From the NCBI RefSeq assembly GCF_029760955.1, contig NZ_CP121682.1, positions 5,456,001 through 5,520,000 of the forward strand: 64,000 nt of DNA. The letters are read 5' to 3'. The DNA is from Streptomyces cathayae. Lineage in GTDB: Bacteria; Actinomycetota; Actinomycetes; Streptomycetales; Streptomycetaceae. Positions 1 to 8,337 of this stretch are shown here, in pieces. The notes under the pieces are model-generated. The model had not been told where the DNA came from and did no database searches. It saw only the letters and a list, made by a program, of their open reading frames with translations. A program made the position numbers and the translations under genes. Position 1 is the stretch's first letter; each line of letters opens with the position of its first letter.

Positions 1-512
1 CCCTTGAGGGCGCCCGCCGCCTCCAGACCGAGCAGACCGCCGCCGACCACCACGCCGGTCGTCGACCTCCTCGCGTACTCCTCGATCGCGAGGAGGTCCT
101 CGATCGTGCGGTAGACGAAGCAGCCCTCGGCGTCCTTGTTCGGCACCGGCGGCACGAACGGGTGGGAGCCGGTGGCCAGCACCAGGACGTCGTAGCCGAC
201 GACCAGCCCCGAACGGGCGGTCACCTCGCGGGCCTCGCGGTCGATCGTCTCCGCCGGGTCGCCGACATGCAGCTCGATGCCGTGGGCCGCGATGAACTCC
301 GGTTCCGTCACGGACAGTTCCTCGGGTGTGCACCCCGAGAAGTACGAGGTGAGCCGGACCCGGTCGTACGCCGGACGCGGCTCCTCGCACAGCACGACCA
401 CGCGGTGCGTGGCGGTCAGACCGCGCTCGGCGAGCGCCTCGAGGAAACGCTGGCCGACCATGCCGTGGCCGACGAGCACGAGGGTGGGGGGTGTTCCCGG
501 GGTGGCGGTCAA
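1..512 (-). CDS. nirB: Nitrite reductase large subunit, N-terminal part (cut by window edge)
   Basis: This is the FAD/NAD(P)H-binding N-terminus of assimilatory nitrite reductase, which reduces nitrite to ammonium with siroheme and an Fe-S cluster. About 170 residues are visible. The first dinucleotide motif GHGMVGQRF is near residue 15, CEEPRPAYDRVRL follows, then LATGSHPFVPPVPNKD, and a second motif GGGLLGLEAAG lies at the window edge. I place the start at a TTG at 512 because it overlaps the upstream stop (TTGA) and has GGAGG just upstream, which implies translational coupling to the FAD oxidoreductase at 509-1807. The siroheme and Fe-S domains lie outside the window. Confidence 0.9.
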   Translation of the reverse strand, partial: MTATPGTPPTLVLVGHGMVGQRFLEALAERGLTATHRVVVLCEEPRPAYDRVRLTSYFSGCTPEELSVTEPEFIAAHGIELHVGDPAETIDREAREVTARSGLVVGYDVLVLATGSHPFVPPVPNKDAEGCFVYRTIEDLLAIEEYARRSTTGVVVGGGLLGLEAAGALK

Positions 513-1807
513 CAGGAGCCTCCGTCGTGGGTGAGCAGGTGGAGCAGGGGACCGCCGGCGGACGGGAGCGGCTCTGTTCCCTCCCAGGCGCGGGCGAGGG
601 CGCCGACGGTGCCGAGTTCGCCGACCAGGACCCCGCCGACCAGGCGGCCCTCGCGGACGACGACCTTGCGGTGGGTGCCCCGGGTGGCGTCGGTGAGCTG
701 GACGACGTCGTCGCCCGGCAGCGCCTCGGCCTCGCCGAACGCGGCCAGGTCGAACGCGGCCGGGTCGAAGGGCCCGAGGCGGCCGGTGAGGGTGAGCCGG
801 GTCAGGGAGCGGGTGCCGGTGTAGCGGGCGCCGGTGTCCCCGGCGAGCAGCGCGGCGAGCGCGTCGGCCTGTTCCAGGGCCGGGGCGGCGAGCCCGTACA
901 CCGTGCCGGCGTGCTGGACGCAGTCGCCGACGGCGTGGACGGACGGGTCGGAGGTGCGCAGTTCGTCGTCGACGACGACGCCCTCGCGGACCTCCAGCCC
1001 CGCGGACCGGGCGAGCCCGGTGCGCGGGCGCGCCCCGCAGGCCAGCACCACGGCCTCGGCGTCGAGGGCGTACCCGTCGGCCAACCGCACCGAGCGGACC
1101 GCACCGCCGGCGCGGCGTACGTCCCGCACCCGGCACTCGGTGCGCACCTCGACGCCGAGGCCGGTCAGATGCCGCTCGACCAGCTCGGACGCGGCCGGGT
1201 CGAGCCGGTGTTCCATGAGCCGCTCGGACTGCTGGGCGAGGACGACCCGCGCGCCGCGCACGGCGAGGGCGCGGGCCGCGGAGACCCCGAGCAGCCCGCC
1301 GCCGATCACCACCGCTCGCACCCCCGGCCGCAGCGCCTTGTCCAGGCCCAGGCAGTCGTCCATGGTGCGGAAGGCGTGCACCCCCTCGGGCAGCTCGCGG
1401 GCCGCGGTGTTCGCGCTGTCAGCGGTCTCAGCGGTCTCAGGGGTCTCAGCGGTCTCAGGGGGGCCCGCGGTGAACAGGCCGCGCAGCGGCGGCAGCACCG
1501 GCTGGGAGCCGGTGGCCAGGACCAGCCGGCCGTATCCGATCACCGAGCCGTCCGCGCAGGTGACGGTGCGCGCCGCGCGGTCGATGCCGGTGACCCGGGC
1601 CCGGACCGGCTCCCCGGGTGCCGGCAGGGCGATCACCTCGGGGCCGTAGCGTCCGGCCAGCACCTCGGCGAGCAGCACCCTGTTGTAGGGGCGGTGCTCC
1701 TCCTCGCCGATCAGCGTCACCGGCGTGCCGAGCTCGCCGAGCCGCCGGGCGAGACGTACGCCCGCGAGGCCGGTGCCGATCACCACCACACGCTCGTTCG
1801 ATGTCAT
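509..1807 (-). CDS. NAD(P)/FAD-dependent oxidoreductase coupled to nirB
   Basis: A 432-residue pyridine nucleotide-disulfide type oxidoreductase. The FAD-binding GTGLAG is at residues 11-16, RPYNRVLLAEVL near 40, LATGSQPVLPP near 98, the NAD(P) motif GGGLLG at 169-174, and a late VHAVGDCVQHAG that normally contacts FAD. It resembles the NirB N-terminal half and probably delivers electrons to, or works with, nitrite/nitrate reductase; that role is inferred from the 4-bp overlap with nirB. Residues around 118-130 are a low-complexity Glu-Thr-Ala run encoded by a 9-bp tandem repeat. A GlnR-like site lies 23 bp upstream of the ATG. Confidence 0.85.
   Translation of the reverse strand: MTSNERVVVIGTGLAGVRLARRLGELGTPVTLIGEEEHRPYNRVLLAEVLAGRYGPEVIALPAPGEPVRARVTGIDRAARTVTCADGSVIGYGRLVLATGSQPVLPPLRGLFTAGPPETAETPETAETADSANTAARELPEGVHAFRTMDDCLGLDKALRPGVRAVVIGGGLLGVSAARALAVRGARVVLAQQSERLMEHRLDPAASELVERHLTGLGVEVRTECRVRDVRRAGGAVRSVRLADGYALDAEAVVLACGARPRTGLARSAGLEVREGVVVDDELRTSDPSVHAVGDCVQHAGTVYGLAAPALEQADALAALLAGDTGARYTGTRSLTRLTLTGRLGPFDPAAFDLAAFGEAEALPGDDVVQLTDATRGTHRKVVVREGRLVGGVLVGELGTVGALARAWEGTEPLPSAGGPLLHLLTHDGGSC
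1421..1456. repeat. 9-bp tandem repeat inside the FAD oxidoreductase gene
   Basis: Four head-to-tail copies of a 9-bp unit, AGCGGTCTC with one variant. The period keeps the frame and encodes an ETAETPETAE-like linker between the FAD and NAD domains. It is probably length-variable between strains. Confidence 0.8.
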
Positions 1808-1830
1808 GTCCCCGAGCCTGCGGTGCGGGT

Positions 1831-1857
1831 GTTACCCGGTGGCATCACCGCTGTTTC
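1831..1857 (-). promoter_or_regulatory. Putative GlnR-type operator for the nirB operon
   Basis: On the minus strand GAAAC and GTAAC elements are spaced 22 bp apart start to start. Known GlnR boxes are GTnAC/GAAAC elements at 11-bp phasing. The proximal element ends 23 bp before the ATG at 1807. A nearly identical arrangement precedes nasA. Confidence 0.55.
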
Positions 1858-1970
1858 CCGCACGGAACGCTGCCCTCAGCAGGGGCGGGGGGCGAGTGTG
1901 AGGACGCTCAACCTCAGGAAAAGCTCATCTCGATGGACGGCACAACTATCCGGTCCATAGGGTCACGGCC

Positions 1971-2753
1971 ATGCCCGACATCTCGCTGACCACCGTCGTC
2001 CTCCTCTGCCTCGCGGCGCTCGCCGCCGGCTGGATCGACGCCGTGGTCGGTGGCGGCGGACTGCTGCTCCTGCCGGCCCTGCTGCTGGGCCTGCCCGCCG
2101 GCACCCCGGCCGCGCACGCGCTGGGCACCAACAAGGCGGTCGCCATCGTCGGCACCACGGGCGCGGCGATCACCTACGCCCGCAAGGCCCCGGTGGACGT
2201 CCGTACCGCCGTACGCATCGGTCTCGCCGCCCTCGCCGGGTCGTCGGGCGGTGCCTTCCTCGCCGCCGGGATGAGCACCGAGGTCCTCAAACCGGTGATC
2301 ATGGTGGTGCTGCTCGCCGTGGCCGCCTTCGTCATCCTCCGTCCGTCCTTCGGCACCGCGCCCGCACCCGGCCCGGTCACGCGCCGCCGCGTCCTCGCCG
2401 CGATCGGCCTCGGCGGCCTGGGCATCGGCTTCTACGACGGTCTCATCGGCCCCGGCACCGGCACGTTCCTCGTCCTGGCGCTCACCGCGCTGCTCCACCT
2501 CGACCTGGTCACCGCCTCCGCCACCGCGAAGATCGTCAACTGCTGCACCAACGCCGGCGCGCTGGCGATGTTCGCCTGGCAGGGCGCGGTGCTGTGGCAG
2601 CTGGCGGCCCTGATGGCCGTGTTCAACCTCGCGGGCGGCATGCTCGGCGCCCACACGGCCCTGAAGAAGGGCAGCGGCTTCGTCCGCGTCGTCCTGCTGA
2701 CGGTGGTCTTCGCCCTGGTGGCGAACATGGCGTACGAGCAGTGGCTGGCCTGA
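1971..2753 (+). CDS. TauE/SafE (YfcA-like) membrane permease
   Basis: A 260-residue polytopic membrane protein with about eight hydrophobic segments. It has the family signature near the N-terminus (AAGWIDAVVGGGGLLLLPAL, residues 19-38), LGTNKAVAIVGTTGA, and the second-half repeat FYDGLIGPGTGTFLVLAL. TauE/SafE proteins move sulfur-containing or other small organic anions; the substrate here is unknown. The gene is divergent from the nirB operon, sharing a 163-bp intergenic region that holds the GlnR-like site, so nitrogen-linked expression is possible but unproven. Confidence 0.85.
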   Translation: MPDISLTTVVLLCLAALAAGWIDAVVGGGGLLLLPALLLGLPAGTPAAHALGTNKAVAIVGTTGAAITYARKAPVDVRTAVRIGLAALAGSSGGAFLAAGMSTEVLKPVIMVVLLAVAAFVILRPSFGTAPAPGPVTRRRVLAAIGLGGLGIGFYDGLIGPGTGTFLVLALTALLHLDLVTASATAKIVNCCTNAGALAMFAWQGAVLWQLAALMAVFNLAGGMLGAHTALKKGSGFVRVVLLTVVFALVANMAYEQWLA

Positions 2754-2833
2754 GGCCGCGGGGCGGCGGGTCGGCGGGGCCGCGGGCCGCGGAACTTCAA
2801 CGGGGGGCCACGCGCGTCGCGTCCCGGTGGGCG

Positions 2834-3484
2834 TCAGCGGCCGCGGCCGCCCGTCAGATGGGCGTAGACGACGACGTTGCCCCGGTAGCCGGTGGTGCGT
2901 GACCAGCCGCCGCCGCAGGTGATGATCCGCAGTTCGGGCCGCTTCGCCGCGCCGTAGACCCGCTCGTCGGGGAAGTCCCTCGCGTCGTACGCCTCCACGG
3001 CGTGCACCGTGAACACGGCGGTGCGGCCGTCCAGCCGGTCCACCTCGACGGTGCTGCCCTTGCGCAGGGCGCCCAGGGAGTAGAAGACGGCGGGGCCGTC
3101 GGCGTTGTCGACGTGGCCCGCGACGATCGCGGTGCCCCGCTCGCCGGGTGCGGTGCCGGCCTCGTACCAGCCGGCCAGGTTCTTCCGCTCGGGCGGCGGC
3201 GCGTCGAGGCTGCCGGTGCCGGTCAGGGAGAGGCCCGTCAGCGGCGCGTCCACGTCGATCGCGGGGATGCGGATCCTCTCCGGCGGGGAGAACGGCAGCG
3301 CGGCGGGGCGGCCGGGGACGAGACCGGCGCGCCCGGAGTGGGCCTGGGCGGCGGAGGGCTGGGGCGGGGCGGGCGTCTCGGCCGCGTCGCGCAGCAGCCA
3401 CAACCCGCAGCACAGGGCGAGCACGCTCACGGAGGCTATGGCCGTGCTGCTCGGGCCGCCGGCCCGGCCGAACCTGCTGCGCAT
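2834..3484 (-). CDS. Class F sortase
   Basis: A 216-residue membrane-anchored transpeptidase. One transmembrane segment at about residues 14-31 is followed by a Pro/Ala-rich linker and the sortase fold. The catalytic residues expected for sortases are visible: His124 in VAGHVDN, Cys190 in LRIITCGGGW, and an Arg at about 201 in GYRGNVVVYAH. I chose the ATG at 3484 because it opens the signal anchor and has AGAGG upstream; an in-frame ATG at 3565 would add 27 Arg/Pro-rich residues without a good ribosome site. The adjacent membrane protein at 3600-4208 is its likely partner. Confidence 0.85.
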   Translation of the reverse strand: MRSRFGRAGGPSSTAIASVSVLALCCGLWLLRDAAETPAPPQPSAAQAHSGRAGLVPGRPAALPFSPPERIRIPAIDVDAPLTGLSLTGTGSLDAPPPERKNLAGWYEAGTAPGERGTAIVAGHVDNADGPAVFYSLGALRKGSTVEVDRLDGRTAVFTVHAVEAYDARDFPDERVYGAAKRPELRIITCGGGWSRTTGYRGNVVVYAHLTGGRGR

Positions 3485-3599
3485 CGTGGACTGACCTCTT
3501 CGGAGTCGGCCCCGTGCCCCCCTCCGGGCCGCGAGGGGCGTCGGACCCGGAGGGGGAGGGGACATGCGGTACCGGTGGACGGGCGGCGGAGGGTGCCCG

Positions 3600-4208
3600 T
3601 CAGATCCCGTCGCCTCTCGCCCGGCGATGCAGGAGCCAGGTACCGCCCGCGGCGGCGACGGCGAGTGCCGCCACGCCGGCCGCGGTCTGTACGGGGTCGG
3701 GGCCCAGGGCACTGCCGACCCCCGTCTTCACACTTCCGTGCGGATGAACCTGCCGGGCCGCGGACGTCAGCCGGACCACCAGGTCGCCGGTCAACCGCTG
3801 CCCGCCGGCGGAGCATTTCGCGACGATCTCGTACGTCCCCGGCCGCGCGTCCGGCGGCACCCGGAACTGGCCGATCGAGTCCCGCTCGTGCGCGCTCGGC
3901 ATCAGGGTGAAACGGCCGGCGCCCACGGCGGTGGCGTCCCCCGCGACCGTGTCGTGGTCCCCGCACGCCGCGGTGTTCACCGTCACCTGCGCGCCGGCCA
4001 CGACCGAGGACGGGTACACCTCCAGGCTCCCGGACGCCGTGCCGCGGGAGTGCCCCGCCGGGGTGGCGTCCGCCTCCCCGGCGTACCCGGCGGGGGCGGC
4101 GAGCAGCCCCACGGCGACCAGGGCGAGCACGGGGACGGCCAGAGCGGCCGCACCGGGCAGGCCGGCCACACCGGGCAGACAGGCCGGCAACCGGGCGATA
4201 CCTCGCAT
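3600..4208 (-). CDS. Secreted, C-terminally anchored protein next to the sortase
   Basis: A 202-residue protein starting at the ATG with GGGAG 8 bp upstream. It has an N-terminal signal sequence ending around VGLLAAPAGYAG, an Ig-like or beta-rich middle (LEVYPSSVVAGAQVTVNTA, GRFTLMPSAHERDSIGQFRV), and a C-terminal hydrophobic segment followed by the basic tail HRRARGDGI. The layout is that of a cell-envelope protein retained by its C-terminal helix. No clear sortase motif is visible. It lies 115 bp upstream of the class F sortase and probably shares its operon. Function unknown. Confidence 0.75.
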   Translation of the reverse strand: MRGIARLPACLPGVAGLPGAAALAVPVLALVAVGLLAAPAGYAGEADATPAGHSRGTASGSLEVYPSSVVAGAQVTVNTAACGDHDTVAGDATAVGAGRFTLMPSAHERDSIGQFRVPPDARPGTYEIVAKCSAGGQRLTGDLVVRLTSAARQVHPHGSVKTGVGSALGPDPVQTAAGVAALAVAAAGGTWLLHRRARGDGI

Positions 4209-4471
4209 CGACGCTCCCTCGAGCTCACGCAGGGGCCACGCCCGCGGCACCCCCATGTGCCGCCGTCAGTCGCGTCCCTGCCTGTCCGAGGTAAGTACCA
4301 CCGGGCGCGGCGCGCTTCCTGAAGGAAAGTCAGAAATGAGGTGAACGGGTGTCGGGCCCGCCCGGCCGGAGCCTGTCCGCCCGCTGTTCCGGCAGGTCAG
4401 CGACGTACGGCGGCCCCGTCGAGAGCAAGAAGCCGAAGGGCGCCCCGCGCGCCGGTGAACGGGTGACCCGC

Positions 4472-6580
4472 TCACGGCGTCACCGCCTCCACCCGTACCG
4501 CGCAGACCTTGAACTCCGGCATCCGCGAGATCGGGTCCAGGGCGGGGTGGGTGAGGGTGTTGGCGCGGCCCTCGCCGGCCCAGTGGAACGGCATGAACAC
4601 GGTGTCGGGGCGGATCGCGGCGGTGATCCGCGCCGGTGCCACCGCCCGGCCCCGCCGGGACACCACGGCCAGCGGATCGCCCTCGGCTACGCCGAGCCGC
4701 TCCGCGAGGCGGGGGTGCAGTTCCACGAACGGGCCGGGCGCGGCGGCGTTCAGCTCCTCGACGCGCCGGGTCTGCGCGCCGGACTGGTACTGCGCCACGA
4801 CCCGGCCGGTGGTCAGCAGCACGGGGTACTCGTCGTCGGGCTCCTCGGCGCTCGCACGGTGCGCGACGGGCGTGAACCGGGCCCGCCCGTCCCCGGTGGC
4901 GAACCGGTCGAGGAAGAGCCGGGGCGTGCCGGGGTGCACGGCGTCCCCGGTCCCCGCCGGTGCCGGGCACGGCCAGAACACGCCGTTCTCCTCCGCCAGC
5001 CGCCGGTAACTGATCCCGGAGTAGTCCGCCGGCCCGCCCGCGCTCGCCCGGCGCAGCTCCTCGAAGACCTCCTCGGGCTCGGTCGGAAACCCCTTCTCCG
5101 GGCCACCCCGTCCGCCACCGAGCCGGGCGGCCAGCCCGTGCAGCACCTCCAGGTCGCTGCGGACACCCTCCGGCGGGGCGAGGGCCCGGCGGCGCAGCAG
5201 CACCCGGCCCTCGAGGTTCGTCGTCGTCCCCGTCTCCTCCGCCCACTGCGTCACCGGCAGCACGACATCGGCGAGCGCCGCCGTCTCCGACAGCACGACG
5301 TCGCACACCGCCAGGAAGTCCAGCGAGCGGATCCGCTCCTCGACGTGCGCGGCGTGCGGCGCCGACACCACCGGGTTGGAGCCCATCAGCAGCAGCGAGC
5401 GGATGCCCGTACCCAGCGCGTCGAGGAGTTCGTACGCGCTGCGCCCCGGCCCGGGGAGGGAATCCGGGTCCACGCCCCACACCCCGGCCACATGCGCCCG
5501 CGCCGCCGGATCGGTCAGCTTGCGATAACCGGGCAACTGGTCCGCCTTCTGGCCGTGTTCGCGCCCGCCCTGCCCGTTGCCCTGCCCGGTCAGGCACCCG
5601 TACCCGGACAGCGGGCGGCCCGCCCGGCCGGTCGCCAGGCACAGGTTGATCCAGGCGCCCACGGTGTCGGTGCCCTTGGACTGCTGCTCGGGCCCGCGCG
5701 CGGTCAGCACCATCGCCGCCTCCGGGTCGCAGAACAGCCGTACCGCCTCCCGTAGTTCGGGCACGGACACGCCCGTGATCCGCTCCACGTACTCCGGCCA
5801 GTGCGCCATCGCCGCCGCCCGGGTCTCCTCCCAGCCGGTGGTGCGCTCCCGGACGTACGCCTCGTCGGTGCGCCCCTCGGCGACCACCAGATGCAGCAGG
5901 CCCAGTGCCAGCGCGAGATCGGTACCGGGGCGGGGCGCCAGATGCAGATCGGCCTGCTCGGCCGTCCTCGTACGGCGCGGGTCGACGACGATCAGCGTGC
6001 CGCCGTTCTCCTTCAGCTCGGTGAGGTACCGCAGGGACGGCGGCATGGTCTCCGCCGGGTTCGCCCCGACCAGGATCACGCAGCCGGTCTTCGGAACGTC
6101 CTCCAGCGGAAACGGCAGCCCACGGTCCAGCCCGAACGCCCTGACCCCCGCCGCTGCCGCCGACGACATGCAGAACCGCCCGTTGTAGTCGATCTGGGAG
6201 GTCCCCAGCACCACCCGCGCGAACTTGCCGAGCGCGTACGCCTTCTCGTTGGTCAGCCCGCCCCCGCCGAACACCGCGACCGCGTCCGCCCCGTACCGCG
6301 CACGCGTCCGCCCCAGCCCCTCGGCGACCCGCTCCAGCGCCTCCTCCCAGGAGGCCGGCACCAGCACACCCTCCGCGGACCGCACCGACGGCGAGGTCAG
6401 CCGCACGTCCGACGACAGCACGGCCGGCGCCGTACGCCCCTTCCCGCACAGCGCCCCCCGGTTCACCGGAAAGTCCGCCCGCTCCCGCACCTCGACGGTC
6501 CCGCCCGCACCGGGCACCAGATTCATCCCGCACTGCAGCGCGCAGTACGGGCAGTGCGCGGGCGTCCCGGAGCTCTCCAT
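4472..6580 (-). CDS. nasA: Assimilatory nitrate reductase, molybdopterin enzyme
   Basis: A 702-residue bis-MGD oxidoreductase that reduces nitrate to nitrite in the cytoplasm. The N-terminal 4Fe-4S ligands are Cys10, Cys13, Cys17 and Cys45 (CPYCALQC and GALCGKG). Molybdopterin-binding signatures follow: RFCMSSAAAAGVRAFGLDRG, GANPAETMPP, GPEQQSKGTDT, MGSNPVVSAP, and a C-terminal cofactor domain with LLTTGRVVAQYQSGAQTRR. Length and order match NasA. It supplies nitrite to NirB at the window start. A GTAAC-type repeat 23 bp upstream of the ATG suggests GlnR control. Confidence 0.92.
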   Translation of the reverse strand: MESSGTPAHCPYCALQCGMNLVPGAGGTVEVRERADFPVNRGALCGKGRTAPAVLSSDVRLTSPSVRSAEGVLVPASWEEALERVAEGLGRTRARYGADAVAVFGGGGLTNEKAYALGKFARVVLGTSQIDYNGRFCMSSAAAAGVRAFGLDRGLPFPLEDVPKTGCVILVGANPAETMPPSLRYLTELKENGGTLIVVDPRRTRTAEQADLHLAPRPGTDLALALGLLHLVVAEGRTDEAYVRERTTGWEETRAAAMAHWPEYVERITGVSVPELREAVRLFCDPEAAMVLTARGPEQQSKGTDTVGAWINLCLATGRAGRPLSGYGCLTGQGNGQGGREHGQKADQLPGYRKLTDPAARAHVAGVWGVDPDSLPGPGRSAYELLDALGTGIRSLLLMGSNPVVSAPHAAHVEERIRSLDFLAVCDVVLSETAALADVVLPVTQWAEETGTTTNLEGRVLLRRRALAPPEGVRSDLEVLHGLAARLGGGRGGPEKGFPTEPEEVFEELRRASAGGPADYSGISYRRLAEENGVFWPCPAPAGTGDAVHPGTPRLFLDRFATGDGRARFTPVAHRASAEEPDDEYPVLLTTGRVVAQYQSGAQTRRVEELNAAAPGPFVELHPRLAERLGVAEGDPLAVVSRRGRAVAPARITAAIRPDTVFMPFHWAGEGRANTLTHPALDPISRMPEFKVCAVRVEAVTP

Positions 6581-6603
6581 ACCGCCCAGCCTGCGCGCCC
6601 CGC

Positions 6604-6630
6604 GTTACACCCCGCACCGCCCCCGGTTAC
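6604..6630 (-). promoter_or_regulatory. Putative GlnR-type operator for nasA
   Basis: Two GTAAC elements on the minus strand are separated by 22 bp start to start, with the proximal one ending 23 bp before the nasA ATG. The nirB-operon site at 1831-1857 has the same spacing and position. Binding by GlnR is inferred from the known nas/nir regulon of Streptomyces. Confidence 0.6.
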
Positions 6631-6698
6631 ACCCCGGGCACGGCCACCTCCCCGGGACCGGGGGAGCGCGGTGAGGCCGGGGGCGCGGAGGCGTCCGC

Positions 6699-7100
6699 TC
6701 AGACACCGACGAGCTGGACACGGCCGCCGCACAGACGAGACATGTCATCGAGGTCGGATGTCAGGAGGGCCACTGGCCCCGGTTGGCACAGAGCCAGCTC
6801 CGCGACCGTCGCGTCGATCGCGTACTGGTGACCGTGCAGGCCTGCGGCCTTGAGCAGTTCCGCAGCTCTCTTCGCCGCCGCCTCGGTCACCGCCTCCACC
6901 TTGACGCGGGACAGCACCCACCGCAGCCGGGGCAGGTTCACGCGCGCGTGGCTGACCTCCACGATGGTGTTGGCTCCCACGACGATCTCGGAACCCATGG
7001 AGTGGAGCACCTGGAGCATCGCGAGGATCTTGCGATCCTCCGCGATCCAGGCAGAGAGACCCTGGGAGTCCAGGACGACGGTCTCGATGTGACCGTTCAC
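6699..7100 (-). CDS. PIN-domain toxin, VapC-like
   Basis: A 133-residue PIN-domain protein, expected to be a Mg-dependent RNase. Acidic residues that fit the PIN active site are Asp11 (VVLDSQGLSAW), Glu48 (IVEVSH), Asp96 (AIDATVAELA) and Asp116/118 (TSDLDDM). It starts with an ATGA overlap on the upstream 83-residue ribbon-helix-helix gene, the usual antitoxin-toxin order. PIN toxins commonly cleave tRNA or rRNA; the target here is unknown. Nothing looks truncated. Confidence 0.85.
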   Translation of the reverse strand: MNGHIETVVLDSQGLSAWIAEDRKILAMLQVLHSMGSEIVVGANTIVEVSHARVNLPRLRWVLSRVKVEAVTEAAAKRAAELLKAAGLHGHQYAIDATVAELALCQPGPVALLTSDLDDMSRLCGGRVQLVGV

Positions 7101-7348
7101 GCGGCACTCGCCGGACGTCCGGCGCTTCCCGTCGTGCCGAAGATCCGGGAGTGCGCCTCCGCCAGCTCCTCCTCGGTGAAGGCCCCGTGCTCCTCCTGAT
7201 GGCGCAGCAGATCAGCGCCGAGCAACTGGTGCCGAAGCTGACGCGCCACCGCTTCAGCGACGTAGCCAGAGACGTTGTCGGTGAGCTTCTTCAGTTCGGC
7301 GACCTGCTCGGCCGGGAGCGTCACCGTGATCCGTGTCGTGTCTGCCAT
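7097..7348 (-). CDS. Ribbon-helix-helix antitoxin, VapB-like
   Basis: An 83-residue protein. TRITVTLPAEQVAELKKL at the N-terminus is a typical ribbon-helix-helix DNA-binding strand and helix, followed by VSGYVAEAVARQLRHQLL and an acidic C-terminus that would wrap the toxin. I chose the ATG at 7348; longer in-frame versions read back into low-quality Arg/Gly sequence. The gene overlaps the PIN toxin by 4 bp. A near-palindrome immediately upstream is a good candidate for its own operator. Confidence 0.85.
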   Translation of the reverse strand: MADTTRITVTLPAEQVAELKKLTDNVSGYVAEAVARQLRHQLLGADLLRHQEEHGAFTEEELAEAHSRIFGTTGSAGRPASAA

Positions 7349-7355
7349 GGTGTGA

Positions 7356-7371
7356 GCATACCGCGATATGC
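7356..7371 (-). promoter_or_regulatory. Near-palindromic operator candidate of the VapBC pair
   Basis: A 16-bp inverted repeat (GCATA-CCGCGA-TATGC on the plus strand, one mismatched pair) lies 8 bp upstream of the antitoxin ATG, and its minus-strand copy overlaps a TATGCT that could be a -10 box of a near-leaderless transcript. It lies just beyond the stop of the upstream ydcF-like gene, with any -35 element inside that gene. Ribbon-helix-helix antitoxins usually autoregulate at such sites. Confidence 0.45.
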
Positions 7372-7377
7372 GCACCG

Positions 7378-8112
7378 TCAGTCCGCGGTTTCCGGGGCGC
7401 GGACGTCCGCCAGGGCCTGCCGCACCCCGGGTTCCTCCGGCCCGAGGAAGTGCGGGTCCGGGCGGAACGCCGCGTCCGCCGCCGCCTTGCCCGCGGCGAG
7501 GATCTCCCGGACGCCCCCGTAGTACCAGGTGAGGTCGTGGCGGTCGTCGACGCCGACGCCGTACGAGGAGACGCCGGCCGCCCGGCACAGCGTGACCGCG
7601 CGCCGGATGTGGAAGCCCTGGCTGATCAGCACGGCCCGGTCCACGCCGAAGATCTTCTTCGCGCGGACGCAGGAGTCCCAGGTGTCGAAGCCCGCGTAGT
7701 CGCTGACGATCCGGGTGCCGGGCACGCCGTGCCGGGTCAGATAGGCGCGCATCGCGTCCGGCTCGTCGTACTCCTCACGGCTGTTGTCGCCGGTGACCAG
7801 GACCACCTCGATCCGGCCCGTCCGGTACAGCTCGGCCGCCGCGTCCAGCCGGCGGGCGAGATACGGCGAGGGCTCCTCGTCCCACAGGCCCGCACCGAAG
7901 ACCACGGCGACGTCCGTGCGGGGCACGTCGGCGGTGGTGCGCAGCCGGCCGTCCGCGGCCGTGTGCATCCAGGTCGCCGGGAGCAGCGCCAGGACGCACA
8001 CCGCCATCCCCGCCTGCACCAGCCGCCGCTGCCCGGTACGGGTGCGCGGCATACGCGGCATACACGGTCGGCGGAACCCGCGGGTCCTCACGCGGCGCAA
8101 CAGGTCAAGCAT
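7378..8112 (-). CDS. SanA/YdcF family (DUF218) membrane-anchored protein
   Basis: A 244-residue protein with one N-terminal transmembrane helix (about residues 33-50) and an extracytoplasmic DUF218 domain. Family motifs seen are VAVVFGAGLWDEEPSPYLARR, VVLVTGDNS, EPDAMRAYLTRHGVP and RAVLISQGFHIRRAV. SanA/YdcF proteins act at the cell envelope (vancomycin sensitivity in enteric bacteria), but their reaction is unknown. Its 3' end lies 30 bp from the VapB start and probably carries part of that promoter. Confidence 0.85.
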   Translation of the reverse strand: MLDLLRRVRTRGFRRPCMPRMPRTRTGQRRLVQAGMAVCVLALLPATWMHTAADGRLRTTADVPRTDVAVVFGAGLWDEEPSPYLARRLDAAAELYRTGRIEVVLVTGDNSREEYDEPDAMRAYLTRHGVPGTRIVSDYAGFDTWDSCVRAKKIFGVDRAVLISQGFHIRRAVTLCRAAGVSSYGVGVDDRHDLTWYYGGVREILAAGKAAADAAFRPDPHFLGPEEPGVRQALADVRAPETAD

Positions 8113-8337
8113 CGGACGGGCACCCTCCCCGGTCGGTCCTCGGTCCTCGGTCTCGGAAGACGCATCGGCACGCCCTCCGGTTCAGCCGCGCCCTGTGATC
8201 GGCTTCACGGTGGGCGGGAAGGGGGCGCCGCGGCCCGGACGGACTCACGCGGTGCGCGGCCGCGCCGTGAACCACCGGAAAAGCCCCGCTCACGCGCGTG
8301 CAACGGAGAGGCAACGTCCCTGGGCGACCATCGGAAC

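Noticed and set aside
491..1960. Long plus-strand ORF opposite the nirB-linked flavoprotein
   Set aside because: High-G+C antisense shadow; the minus-strand frame has clear FAD and NAD motifs.
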